From positions 124,001-188,000 of the forward strand of contig NZ_BJUA01000004.1 in NCBI RefSeq assembly GCF_007989825.1: a stretch of 64,000 nucleotides of DNA, given 5' to 3'. Shown piece after piece: positions 15,241 through 24,376 of this stretch; position 1 is the stretch's first letter; each line of letters begins with the position of its first letter. The notes under the pieces are model-generated. The model did not search any database and was not told the DNA's origin. It saw nothing but the letters and a program-made list of their open reading frames with translations. The stretch comes from Cellulomonas persica (GTDB taxonomy: Bacteria > Actinomycetota > Actinomycetes > Actinomycetales > Cellulomonadaceae). Made by a program: the position numbers and the translations under genes.

Positions 15241-17400
15241 TCAGCCGCGGGGGCGGGTGATCGCGTCGCGCAGGACCGGGCCGAGGGACTCGGCGTAGGT
15301 GTCCGTGAGGTGCATGCGGTCGGCACGCACGGGTGCCGTGCCCGCGAACGGCGGGCAGATCCCGGCCGCCGTGCAGAACCACGAGTCGGCGTCGACCCAC
15401 AGCGCGTCCGGGTCGTCGAGCGCCGCGACCGCGCGGCGGGTCGCCTCGTTGATGCCGTCGTGCACGGGCTCGACGCGCACGTTGCAGTCCGTGGGGGCGT
15501 TGAGCGTCGTCGCGCAGTCGGCGAGCGGCTGGCCGCGCGGGGGTGCGCTCAGGACGACGACCTCGGCGCCCGTCTCGGTGAGCTCCTCGAGCGAGGCGAC
15601 CCAGCCCTCGGTGAGGATCGCCAGGCGCTCGGCGTCGTCGTCGCCTGCCGCCATCCGGTCGGTCGTGTCGTCGGACTCGCTCGCGAGCACCAGGTCGACG
15701 GGTTCGTCGTGCAGGATCTCGAACGTCGTGTCGCGGAACCCGGGGCAGCGCTCGTACGCGGAGCCGTCGCCGTTGCGGACCGGGACGTCGGCGACAGGGC
15801 ACTGCCCGGCGGTCATGATCCGCACCGTCCAGCCGTCGCCGAGCGCGCGCCGGATCGCGGGCGCGTAGCTGATCGCGATCGAGTCGCCCAGGATCGCGGC
15901 CGTGCGGGGGCCGTCGCCGTACGTGCAGTGCTCGGCGAGCTCGTCGACGGTGGCCATCCGCAGGCAGCCGTCCTCGACCCACTCGTCGGCGCGGTCGTCC
16001 TTGTCGAGCTCGTCGGGCGCCGGCGTGAGCGACGGCCAGCGTGAGGCACGCGCCGCGGACTCGAGCCGGGCGCTGAGCGCGGCTGCCGCGGACACGGGCG
16101 TCGGGCCGTCCGTCGCGGGCGGCTGCTGCGCCTCGTCGTCGCCGGACGCGGTCGACGTGACCACCCCGCCGACGACGAGCGCCGCCACGACGACCCCGGC
16201 GGCCGGCCCCGCGACCCGCAGCGTCGGGAGGCCCGCGCGCCACCAGGACCGCCACTGGTCCGCGCGCGGGACCGCCGGGTCGCGCGGCAGGAGCAGCGGG
16301 GACTGCAGCACGGGCTTCTCGACGAGGTGGTAGCTCAGCACGGACGCCACCGCGATCGCGGCGAGCACGCCCAGGGACCAACCGGGTCCGCGGGCCGTCC
16401 ACACCGCGCCGCCGAGCACCAGGACCGGGAAGTGCCACAGGTACATCGAGTACGAGATCGTCCCGATGTACACGGCCGGTCGCGTGCGCAGGACGCGTGC
16501 GCCGTCGCCCCCGACTCCGGCGGCGATGAGGGCGGCGGCTGCGAGCACGGGCAGCACCGCGCCCGGCACCGGGAAACGGGTCTCGGGCCGGATGACGACG
16601 AGCGAGGCGACGAGCCCGAGCAGCCCGAGCCACGTGAGCGTGGTGCGGGTCCGGACGCCGAGCCGCGCGAGCCGGTACAGGCCGGCGGCGAGCGCCGCGC
16701 CCACGCCGAGCTCCCACACGCGCGTCCACGTCGAGAAGTACGCCGACGTCGGGTTGTCGGCCGTCGCCCACCAGCCCCACGCGAGCGAGGCCACGCACAC
16801 GACGACGAGCAGCACCCCGGCCACGCGCCGGGCCGACGACCCTCGTCGCCTGCGCGCGAGCCAGACCAGCACGGCGAGCATCAGCCACGGCCAGACGAAG
16901 TAGAACTGCTCCTCGACCGACAGCGACCAGAAGTGCTGGACCGGGGAGACGGCCCGGCCGGCCTGGAAGTAGTCGGTGCCCTGCGCGGCGAAGTGCCAGT
17001 TGGACAGGAACACGGCGGCCCACGTCGAGTCGCCCGTGACGGCGTCGGCCCGCCCCGCGAAGAACAGCACCCGGGCGGCGACGACGGTCGCGACCAGCAC
17101 GACGAGCGAGGCCGGCAGGATCCGGCGCGCGCGTCGCACGTAGAAGCGGCGGGGCGAGATGGTCCCCGTCCGCTCGTACTCGCGCAGCAGCAGCCCGGTG
17201 ATGAGGAACCCGGAGATCACGAAGAAGACGTCGACCCCGACGAACCCACCGCCCGGCCAGCCCAGGACGTGGTCCGCGACGACGGCCAGCACCGCGAACG
17301 CCCGCAGCCCTTGGATGTCGGGGCGGAAGCGGTCGACGTCGGCACGCGCACGCACCGGCGTGTCCGTGGCGACGTCCGTCGCGGGGTGCCCGAGTGGCAC
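15241..17400 (-). CDS. OafA/YrhL-type membrane acyltransferase with SGNH domain (719 aa)
   Basis: A two-part membrane acyltransferase. The N-terminal half, about residues 25-375, is the acyltransferase-3 domain with some ten helices. It begins with RPDIQGLRAFAVLAVVADH and continues with FFVISGFLITGLLL and FYVRRARRILPASLVV, the catalytic R-x-x-R/H region of the family. The C-terminal half is a periplasm-side SGNH hydrolase-like domain with GDSIAISYAPAIR (catalytic serine) and the late DRMHLTD (Asp-His). Such proteins O-acetylate cell-wall glycans, LPS or secreted polysaccharides. The GTG start at 17400 is supported by GGAGGAG upstream. It is divergent from the arsenate reductase gene, and its substrate is unknown. 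Confidence 0.93.
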   Translation of the reverse strand: MPLGHPATDVATDTPVRARADVDRFRPDIQGLRAFAVLAVVADHVLGWPGGGFVGVDVFFVISGFLITGLLLREYERTGTISPRRFYVRRARRILPASLVVLVATVVAARVLFFAGRADAVTGDSTWAAVFLSNWHFAAQGTDYFQAGRAVSPVQHFWSLSVEEQFYFVWPWLMLAVLVWLARRRRGSSARRVAGVLLVVVCVASLAWGWWATADNPTSAYFSTWTRVWELGVGAALAAGLYRLARLGVRTRTTLTWLGLLGLVASLVVIRPETRFPVPGAVLPVLAAAALIAAGVGGDGARVLRTRPAVYIGTISYSMYLWHFPVLVLGGAVWTARGPGWSLGVLAAIAVASVLSYHLVEKPVLQSPLLLPRDPAVPRADQWRSWWRAGLPTLRVAGPAAGVVVAALVVGGVVTSTASGDDEAQQPPATDGPTPVSAAAALSARLESAARASRWPSLTPAPDELDKDDRADEWVEDGCLRMATVDELAEHCTYGDGPRTAAILGDSIAISYAPAIRRALGDGWTVRIMTAGQCPVADVPVRNGDGSAYERCPGFRDTTFEILHDEPVDLVLASESDDTTDRMAAGDDDAERLAILTEGWVASLEELTETGAEVVVLSAPPRGQPLADCATTLNAPTDCNVRVEPVHDGINEATRRAVAALDDPDALWVDADSWFCTAAGICPPFAGTAPVRADRMHLTDTYAESLGPVLRDAITRPRG

Positions 17401-17516
17401 GCGTGCTCCTCCGGGTGGAATGACCGGATGATGATGGTCCTGCCGTGGTCCACCTTCCCACTGCGCGCCCGCCGTCGAGGCCTCTTCCGTCCCCTCTGGC
17501 GTGCCACGATGGGGAC

Positions 17517-17966
17517 ATGTCGAACGACTCGCCGGGCCCCGGCGCCCCCGCGACGGTCACGCCGTCGGTCCTGTTCGTGTGCGTCCACAACGCCGGCCGT
17601 TCCCAGATGGCGGCCGGGTGGCTGCGCGCGCTGTCCGGTGGTGCGGTCGAGGTCCGCTCCGCAGGGTCGATGCCCGCCGAGCAGATCAACCCGGTCGCTG
17701 TGGAGGCGATGCTCGAGACGGGCATCGACATCCGCGCCGAGCGCCCCAAGGTCCTCACCGCCGACGCCGTGCAGGCCTCGGACGTCGTGGTCACGATGGG
17801 CTGCGGCGACGCGTGCCCGATCTTCCCCGGCAAGCGCTACGAGGACTGGGCGCTGGCCGATCCCGCCGGTCAGGGTCTCGAGGCGGTGCGGCCCATCCGC
17901 GACGAGATCCGCCGCCGGGTGCAGGTGCTGCTCGCCGAGCTCGGCGTCGCCCCCGTCGACGTCTGA
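17517..17966 (+). CDS. arsC: arsenate reductase, low-molecular-weight phosphatase fold (149 aa)
   Basis: A cytoplasmic arsenate reductase of the LMW-PTP fold. The P-loop CVHNAGRSQMAAGW (CX5R with catalytic Cys near residue 22) is the form found in actinobacterial arsenate reductases, which use mycothiol and mycoredoxin. The general-acid region EDWALADPAGQ follows near residue 115. The ATG at 17517 gives a short Ser/Pro-rich leader before the first strand SVLFVCVHNAG. It opens an arsenic cluster whose other members are arsM and arsR-arsN, although no arsenite efflux gene (arsB/acr3) is seen within the window. Confidence 0.92.
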   Translation: MSNDSPGPGAPATVTPSVLFVCVHNAGRSQMAAGWLRALSGGAVEVRSAGSMPAEQINPVAVEAMLETGIDIRAERPKVLTADAVQASDVVVTMGCGDACPIFPGKRYEDWALADPAGQGLEAVRPIRDEIRRRVQVLLAELGVAPVDV

Positions 17967-18011
17967 CCGGCGAGCGAGGGCCGCTGGGCGCGGTCCTCGC
18001 TCGCCGTGCGA

Positions 18012-18212
18012 TCAGGCCGGGCAGCAGGCCGGGGCTGCCGTCGCGGTCATGCCGGCGAACCGTGCGCGTACGCGCTGCGCGAGCCCGACGAGGCGGCGGC
18101 GGGCGCGCACCACGCAGCCGGGGCACTCCTGGGCCGCGAGCCGCAGCTCGAGCTCGCGCGCGAGCTCACGGTCGCGCTGCTGCTGGACGACGACGTACAG
18201 GTCGGGGTGCAT
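18012..18212 (-). CDS. small conserved-looking protein downstream of arsM (66 aa)
   Basis: A 66-residue basic protein with no recognised domain. It starts [24 protein letters not shown], likely a long helix, then has a CPGC pair, a second Arg-rich helix and a C-terminal ACCPA. The ATG overlaps the arsM stop in TGATG, so it is translationally coupled to arsM. The CxxC plus the terminal Cys-Cys could bind metal or arsenite, which is inference. Its Leu/Arg-rich helix resembles small proteins found in many actinobacterial operons. Confidence 0.65.
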   Translation of the reverse strand: MHPDLYVVVQQQRDRELARELELRLAAQECPGCVVRARRRLVGLAQRVRARFAGMTATAAPACCPA

Positions 18213-18973
18213 CAGGACTCCTCGGGCTCGGGCTTGCGGGCGCGGACGATCGCGCCGTGCATGCCGTCGGCGACGGCGTGCGTGAACTGGACCTCGGCGT
18301 CGACGAAGCCCGCCGCGGCGAGCCCGTCGAGGTACTCCGCGCGGGACAGCGCTCCGGCGATGCACCCGACGTAGGAGCCGCGCTCGGCGCGCTGCTCGGG
18401 CGTCAGGTGGTCCTCGGCGACGACGTCGGAGATGCCGAACCGGCCGCCGGGGACGAGCACCCGGAACGCCTCGGCGAGGACCGCCGGCTTGTCGGGGGAG
18501 AGGTTGACGACGCAGTTGGAGATGACGACGTCGACCGAGGCGTCGTCGAGCGGCAGGTCCTCGATCGTGCCCTTGCGGAACTCGGCGTTCGTCGCCCCGG
18601 CCTTGGCGGCGTTGGCGCGCGCGAGGTCGAGCATCTCGTCGGTCATGTCGACGCCGTACGCGAACCCGGTGGGGCCGACGCGACGCGCGGACAGGAGCAC
18701 GTCGATGCCGCCGCCCGAGCCGAGGTCGAGCACGCGCTCACCCTCACGCAGCTCGGCCACCATGAGCGGGTTGCCGCAGCCCAGCGAGGCTGCCAGCGCC
18801 TCGGCGGGGACGGCTGCGGCGTCCTGCTCGTCGTACAGGCTCGCGCCGAACCGCTCGTCGACGACGACGTCGGACGGGCCGCAGCCTCCGCCGCAACACC
18901 CGGCGTCGCCGCTGCCCTGCACGGCGGCGAGTGCGTAACGGGCTCGGACCTGCTCGCGGATGTCCTGCGTCAT
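18212..18973 (-). CDS. arsM: arsenite methyltransferase (253 aa)
   Basis: ArsM transfers methyl groups from S-adenosylmethionine to As(III), making methylated and eventually volatile arsenicals. The SAM-binding motif is [16 protein letters not shown] near residue 82. Arsenic-binding cysteines are present at the N-terminus ([10 protein letters not shown]), in [13 protein letters not shown] and in [11 protein letters not shown], matching the three-cysteine scheme of characterised ArsM. Length is normal. It is divergent from arsR with two ArsR-type operators in the 88-bp gap, so it should be induced by arsenite. A 66-residue gene is coupled at its 3' end. Confidence 0.94.
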   Translation of the reverse strand: MTQDIREQVRARYALAAVQGSGDAGCCGGGCGPSDVVVDERFGASLYDEQDAAAVPAEALAASLGCGNPLMVAELREGERVLDLGSGGGIDVLLSARRVGPTGFAYGVDMTDEMLDLARANAAKAGATNAEFRKGTIEDLPLDDASVDVVISNCVVNLSPDKPAVLAEAFRVLVPGGRFGISDVVAEDHLTPEQRAERGSYVGCIAGALSRAEYLDGLAAAGFVDAEVQFTHAVADGMHGAIVRARKPEPEES

Positions 18974-18986
18974 GGCTCCTCCAGAT

Positions 18987-19002
18987 ATTGACGGGTGTCG
19001 AT
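18987..19002. promoter_or_regulatory. ArsR-type operator 1 (arsM side)
   Basis: ATTGAC-GGG-TGTCGAT, an imperfect inverted repeat 14 bp upstream of the arsM start. It shares its half-sites with operator 2 at 19025-19040. Confidence 0.65.
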
Positions 19003-19024
19003 GGACCAGAGCCTGGACCTAGAT

Positions 19025-19040
19025 ATCGACATCTGTCAAT
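19025..19040. promoter_or_regulatory. ArsR-type operator 2 (arsR side)
   Basis: ATCGACA-TC-TGTCAAT, a near-perfect inverted repeat 21 bp before the arsR start. It fits known ArsR sites of the ATTGACA-like form and would give autoregulation. Confidence 0.7.
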
Positions 19041-19061
19041 ACCTCGTGGCATCCTGCCGTC

Positions 19062-19433
19062 ATGGCACTGGACCTCCTGCCGGTCGTCGCCTCGTCGGCC
19101 GCCTGCTGCACGCCCGTCACGGGCGCGCCCATGAGCGCCGAGGACGCCGAGCGCACCGCGCGCACCTTGAAGGCGCTCGCCGACCCGGCGCGGCTGCGGC
19201 TGCTGTCGATCCTCGCGTCGCACGAGGGCGGCGAGGCATGCGTGTGCGACCTGACGGACCCCGTCGGGCTCTCGCAGCCGACGGTGTCGCACCACCTCAA
19301 GGTGCTCGCGGAGGCCGGTTTCGTCACGCGTGACAAGCGCGGCGTGTGGGCGTACTTCACGCTCGTCCCGGGTGCGGCCGACGAGCTCGCGGGTCACCTC
19401 GCGCAGCACCTGACGCCCGGGGCGTCCGCATGA
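19062..19433 (+). CDS. arsR: arsenic-responsive ArsR/SmtB repressor (123 aa)
   Basis: A winged-helix repressor released by arsenite. The wHTH core is LKALADPARLRLLSILAS and LSQPTVSHHLKVLAEAGFV. Cys15 and Cys16 near the N-terminus correspond in position to the pair used by the Corynebacterium glutamicum ArsR type; the ACVCDL motif (Cys60, Cys62) adds possible ligands near the DNA-binding helix. Two palindromic operators lie between it and arsM. Its stop overlaps the start of the acetyltransferase gene in ATGA, so both are one transcript. Confidence 0.93.
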   Translation: MALDLLPVVASSAACCTPVTGAPMSAEDAERTARTLKALADPARLRLLSILASHEGGEACVCDLTDPVGLSQPTVSHHLKVLAEAGFVTRDKRGVWAYFTLVPGAADELAGHLAQHLTPGASA

Positions 19434-19942
19434 CGGTCCAGGGGACGGACGTGCGCCTCGCGCCGATGACCGCGGCGCACGCGGACGCGGTCCTCGCGAT
19501 CTACTCCGCCGGCATCGCGACGGGCACGGCGACGTTCACGGCGCAGGCGCCGAGCTGGGAGGACTTCGACCGGGACCACCTGGCCGACCACCGGCTCGTC
19601 GCGCTCGACGAGCACGACCGCGTCCTCGGGTGGGCGGCGGCGTCGCCCGTGTCCGGGCGCTGCGTGTACGCCGGCGTGATCGAGGCGTCGGTCTACGTCG
19701 GCGACGACGCGCGTGGCCGAGGCGTGGGCCGCGCGCTGCTCGACGGCCTGCTCGTCTCGGCGCGTGAGGGCGGGGTGTGGACGGTGCAGTCCGGGGTGTT
19801 CCCGCAGAACTCCGCGAGCCTCGCGCTGCACGCGGCGGTCGGCTTCCGCGTCGTCGGCACGCGCGAGCGGCTCGGCCTCATGACCCACGGTCCGCTCGCG
19901 GGGACGTGGCTCGACGTCGTGCTCCTCGAGAAGCGCCTGTAG
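19430..19942 (+). CDS. arsN: GNAT acetyltransferase, ArsN/phosphinothricin type (170 aa)
   Basis: A GNAT enzyme of the phosphinothricin acetyltransferase family. Features are RLAPMTAAHADAVLAIYSAGI, TFTAQAPSWEDFD, EASVYVGDDARGRGVGRALLDGLL (acetyl-CoA loop GRGVG, about residue 95) and VQSGVFPQNSASLALHAAVGFRVVGTRERLG. ArsN proteins are members encoded in ars operons; characterised ones acetylate arsinothricin and phosphinothricin on the amine. The 4-base overlap with arsR places it under arsenic control, which favours the ArsN role over a generic acetyltransferase. Its activity is inferred from context. Confidence 0.8.
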   Translation: MTVQGTDVRLAPMTAAHADAVLAIYSAGIATGTATFTAQAPSWEDFDRDHLADHRLVALDEHDRVLGWAAASPVSGRCVYAGVIEASVYVGDDARGRGVGRALLDGLLVSAREGGVWTVQSGVFPQNSASLALHAAVGFRVVGTRERLGLMTHGPLAGTWLDVVLLEKRL

Positions 19943-19945
19943 CCG

Positions 19946-20560
19946 CTACTGGTCGTCGGTCATGTCGCCGGTGCGCGGGTCGTTGCCCGTGGGCGCGTAG
20001 CGCAGCGCCACCGCGCCGCCGCTGCCGGACACCGGGGGCTCGAGCAGCCGCAGCTCGGACGGGCGCACACCCTCCGGGAAGACGCGCTTGCCCTGCCCGA
20101 GCAGCACCGGGTACACCCACAGCGTCAGCACGTCGAACAGCCGCTCGGCGAGCAGCGTCTGGACGAGGTCGAGGCTCCCGATCACGTGCGTGCTCTCGTG
20201 CCGCTCGCGCAGCGCACGGACCTCGGCGACCAGGTCGGGGCCGAGCAGGGTGGACCCGTTCCACTCGAGGGTCGGGGTGCCGCGGCTCGCGACGTACTTC
20301 GGGACGGCGTTGAGCTTGCGCCCGATGTCGTCCGCGTGGTGCGGCCAGTACCCGGCGAAGATGTCGTACGTCCGCCGCCCGAGCAGCAGCGCGTCCATCG
20401 CCTGGATCCCCGCCATCACCTGACGGCCGACGGCGTCGTCGAACAGCGGCGCCTGCCACCCGCCGAACGGGAACCCGCCGGACGGGTCCTCGTCGGGCCC
20501 GCCGGGCGCCTGGGCGACGCCGTCGAGCGTGACGAACAGGTCGATGAACAGGCGGCCCAT
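19946..20560 (-). CDS. dihydrofolate reductase/RibD C-terminal family protein (204 aa)
   Basis: A single-domain protein of the RibD C-terminal (DHFR-like) family. It opens with GRLFIDLFVTLDGVAQAPGG, then has ALLLGRRTYDIFAGYWPHH (NADPH-binding region), KYVASRGTPTLEWNGSTLL, THVIGSLDLVQTLLAERLFDVLTLWVYPVLLGQGKRVFPEG and a short tail. Family members are NADPH-linked reductases, but stand-alone versions are rarely assigned a substrate. It converges with the acetyltransferase gene at 19942, with 3 bases between stops. It is not in a riboflavin operon, so a role in riboflavin synthesis is unlikely. Confidence 0.85.
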   Translation of the reverse strand: MGRLFIDLFVTLDGVAQAPGGPDEDPSGGFPFGGWQAPLFDDAVGRQVMAGIQAMDALLLGRRTYDIFAGYWPHHADDIGRKLNAVPKYVASRGTPTLEWNGSTLLGPDLVAEVRALRERHESTHVIGSLDLVQTLLAERLFDVLTLWVYPVLLGQGKRVFPEGVRPSELRLLEPPVSGSGGAVALRYAPTGNDPRTGDMTDDQ

Positions 20561-20626
20561 GGCGTGCTCCCTCGCTCCGTTCCGGGCGGACGTCCGAGCC
20601 TAACCGGAGGGGGCGGGCGAACGCCC

Positions 20627-20683
20627 GGGAGCACGACGAGGGGCGCCGCACCGTGGTGGTGCGACGCCCCTCGTCGTGCTCCC
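20627..20683 (-). terminator. long perfect hairpin terminator of the xylanase gene
   Basis: A 19-bp perfect stem from GGGAGCACGACGAGGGGCG (20627-20645) with its complement at 20665-20683. A CGCACC/GGTGCG stem lies inside the loop. It sits 21 bases after the xylanase stop. Confidence 0.85.
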
Positions 20684-20703
20684 GCCCCGTCAGGGGCAGC
20701 GGA

Positions 20704-22176
<1,473 letters not shown>

Positions 22177-22214
22177 TCACTCTCTGACCGGCCGCACATG
22201 CGGTCAACGGACAT

Positions 22215-22247
22215 AAACGTTTGGCTTTCGCGTGACGAGCCGAAACG
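22215..22247. promoter_or_regulatory. candidate operators upstream of the xylanase gene
   Basis: AAACGTTT (22215-22222) is a perfect palindrome, and CCGAAACG (22240-22247) recurs at 33425-33432 upstream of the GH62 gene. Central-CG palindromes are typical of LacI-family sugar regulators. No regulator is identified in the window. Confidence 0.35.
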
Positions 22248-22331
22248 TCTCGCCATCGATGAAGGGTGTGCGCAGGCAGCGGTCGTCGGTACTGTCGGCC
22301 GTGTCGCGCCCATTCCGACGAGGGGGCTCAC

Positions 22332-22790
22332 GTGACCGGTGACGCGCCGACGAAGCGACTTCCTCCGCGCTGGTTCATCCGCACCGCGTGGGTGGTGCAC
22401 CGCGCGATCTACCGCGTCACGCGCGGGCGCCGCGGGCTCTGGAAGCCCAAGCCCGGCAAGTGGGGAACGATCGTCCTGCGCACCACGGGACGACGAACCG
22501 GCGCCGAACGCGTCGCGATCGTCGGCTACCTCGAGGACGGACCGAACCTCGTCACCATGGCGATGAACGGCTGGGCCGACCCCGAGCCCGCGTGGTGGCT
22601 CAACCTCCAGGCACACCCGGACGCGACCGTCGAGCTCGCCGACGGCACCCTGCGCGTGCGTGCCCGCGAGGCCGAGGGCGCCGAGCGCGAGCGCCTCTGG
22701 GCCGCCTACCAGGCCGTCGACGACGGCCTCGACGCCTACGCCGCCCGCCGCTCGCGCCGCACCGCCATCGTCGTCCTCGAACCGCGCTGA
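22332..22790 (+). CDS. deazaflavin-dependent nitroreductase family protein (152 aa)
   Basis: A small split-barrel protein of the F420-binding nitroreductase family (DUF385/Ddn type). The core reads GKWGTIVLRTTGRRTGAERVAIVGYLEDGPNLVTMAMNGWADPEPAWWLNLQAHPDATVEL, typical of the family from about residue 40 to 100. Relatives bind F420H2 and reduce quinones or nitro compounds at the membrane; the N-terminal FIRTAWVVHRAIYRVTRG helix may associate with it. The GTG at 22332 follows AGGGGG. Together with the oxidoreductase at 1277 it suggests that the organism makes F420. Confidence 0.88.
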   Translation: MTGDAPTKRLPPRWFIRTAWVVHRAIYRVTRGRRGLWKPKPGKWGTIVLRTTGRRTGAERVAIVGYLEDGPNLVTMAMNGWADPEPAWWLNLQAHPDATVELADGTLRVRAREAEGAERERLWAAYQAVDDGLDAYAARRSRRTAIVVLEPR

Positions 22791-22880
22791 CCGCCGCACC
22801 CTGCATCCCGCCGGGGCAGTCGGATGGCGCGGGTAGGCTCCGCCACGAGCTGGTCGACGGCTCACCGGGAGGAACGCACG

Positions 22881-23600
22881 GTGGAGAGCACGTCCGCGCA
22901 AACGACGGCGGCGCCAGGGGCGACGGCCCTGCCGCGGCTCAGCCGCGACGGCAGCGTGCACGTCACCGACGAGCGGATCAACACGATCTCGCACCTCGCG
23001 GCGAGCTGCTTCGCACTCGTCGGCGGTGCGCTGCTCGTCACCCAGGCCGTCGCCGACGGTGACATCTGGAAGATCGTCGGGCTCAGCGTCTACGCCGCGT
23101 CCGTGCTCCTGCTGTTCGTCGCCAGCACGCTGCACCACGGCATCGACGGCGGCCCGCGCGTCAACCGCGTGCTGCGCACGCTCGACTACGCAACGGTGTT
23201 CGTCCTCATCGCCGGGACGACGACCCCGATGGTGCTGGTGCTGTTCCGCAACGCGTACGGCTGGACCGTGCTGGGAGCCGTCTGGGCGGTCGCCGCGGTC
23301 GGCATCGCGCTGCGGTCGTCGCTGCGCGACCTGCCCAAGTACGTGACGAACACGCTGTACATCGCGATGGGCTGGATGCCCGTGCTGCTCGTCGGCTCCG
23401 GTGTCTCCCTGCCCGTCGGGGCGTACCTGCTGCTGGCCGCAGGTGGGCTGGTCTACTGCGTGGGGTTCGTCATCTTCGTGATCGAACGGCCCAACCCCGT
23501 GCCCGGCGTGCTCGGCTTCCACGAGATCTGGCACATCCTCGTCGTGCTCGCCGCCGTGCTGCACTACCTGCTGATGTACCGGTACGTGCTGCCGGCCTGA
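22881..23600 (+). CDS. hemolysin III (TrhA/YqfA)-family membrane protein (239 aa)
   Basis: A seven-helix membrane protein of the PAQR/hemolysin III family. Hallmarks are DERINTISHLAASCFALVGGALLV (first helix with the conserved His), FVASTLHHGIDGG, LRTLDYATVFVLIAGTTTPMVLV and the C-terminal GFHEIWHILVVLAAVLHYLLM. The three conserved histidines form the likely zinc site. Bacterial members are linked to membrane energetics and lipid homeostasis; haemolytic activity is not general. The GTG at 22881 has GGGAGGA at 22867-22873, so the protein starts with a short hydrophilic leader. Confidence 0.9.
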   Translation: MESTSAQTTAAPGATALPRLSRDGSVHVTDERINTISHLAASCFALVGGALLVTQAVADGDIWKIVGLSVYAASVLLLFVASTLHHGIDGGPRVNRVLRTLDYATVFVLIAGTTTPMVLVLFRNAYGWTVLGAVWAVAAVGIALRSSLRDLPKYVTNTLYIAMGWMPVLLVGSGVSLPVGAYLLLAAGGLVYCVGFVIFVIERPNPVPGVLGFHEIWHILVVLAAVLHYLLMYRYVLPA

Positions 23601-23648
23601 CCGCCCTCGTTGCGGCCGTCGCCTGCCGGCATGCCGCAGGATGGTCCC

Positions 23649-24125
23649 GTGACTGACCTCCCCACCTTCACCGTCGCCGACCTCGAGGCCGAGCCCGTGC
23701 TCGACCTGCCGGCGTTCACGCAGGACGACGCCGTGGACCTCGGTCTGCTGGCCGTCACCGTCATCCGCGAGCGCGGCGCGAACCTCGCGGTGCGCGTCGA
23801 GATGCACGGCGAGACGGTCTTCCAGGCCCTGACCGGCTCGACCGGCGCGGACAACCTGCCCTGGCTCGAGGGCAAGTCGCGGGTCGTGCACCGCTTCGGC
23901 GAGGCGTCGCTGCTGGTCCGCCGGCGCCACGAGGCCGCGGGCACGCCCTTCGACCAGCTTCCCGACGTCGACCACGACCGCTTCAAGGCGCACGGCGGCT
24001 CGGTGCCGCTGCGCGTCGCCGGCGAGGTCGTCGGCACCCTGACAACGTCGGGCGAGCCGGACGTCGTCGACCACGCCGTCTCCGCGGAGACGATCCGCCG
24101 CTACCTGGAGTCGCGCCCGTCCTGA
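23649..24125 (+). CDS. UPF0303/HbpS-like heme-degrading-domain protein (158 aa)
   Basis: A cytoplasmic protein of the GlcG/HbpS/UPF0303 fold. Recognisable segments are DDAVDLGLLAVTVIRERGANLAVRVEMHGETVFQAL, then NLPWLEGKSRVVHRFGEASLLVRRR near residue 80, and HGGSVPLRVAGEVVGTLTTSGEPDVVDHAVSAETIRRYLE at the end. Members bind heme or small ligands, but no conserved catalytic chemistry is established. The GTG at 23649 is the plausible start. It lies upstream of tRNA-Lys and marks the end of core chromosome before the island. Confidence 0.8.
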   Translation: MTDLPTFTVADLEAEPVLDLPAFTQDDAVDLGLLAVTVIRERGANLAVRVEMHGETVFQALTGSTGADNLPWLEGKSRVVHRFGEASLLVRRRHEAAGTPFDQLPDVDHDRFKAHGGSVPLRVAGEVVGTLTTSGEPDVVDHAVSAETIRRYLESRPS

Positions 24126-24170
24126 TGGGCGCCCCCCGTAACCTGTACCGCGGACGGCCGACGACCGAGT

Positions 24171-24197
24171 GCCACCCGAGCCTTCTCTCAGGGTGGC
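24171..24197 (+). terminator. short hairpin before tRNA-Lys
   Basis: GCCACCC (24171-24177) pairs with GGGTGGC (24191-24197) across a 13-base loop. It may end the preceding transcript or sit in the tRNA leader. Confidence 0.4.
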
Positions 24198-24215
24198 AGT
24201 CGGTATGCCGGTCCC

Positions 24216-24291
24216 GGGCCTCTAGCTCAACTGGCAGAGCAGCGGACTTTTAATCCGCGGGTTGTGGGTTCGATCCCCACGGGGCCCACCA
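24216..24291 (+). tRNA. tRNA-Lys (TTT), CCA encoded
   Basis: A 76-nt cloverleaf including the encoded CCA (24289-24291). The anticodon stem GCGGA/TCCGC holds CTTTTAA, giving TTT. Its 3' end borders a mosaic island, and tRNA genes are common integration points. I did not find a second copy of its 3' end inside the window. Confidence 0.97.
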
Positions 24292-24376
24292 GGGTGTTTG
24301 TGCAGGTCAGGCGCCTGCAAAGGGCTGTCGCAGACCCTCGCGTCGAAGATCATTTGAGCCGCTAGTCCGCATCTAG

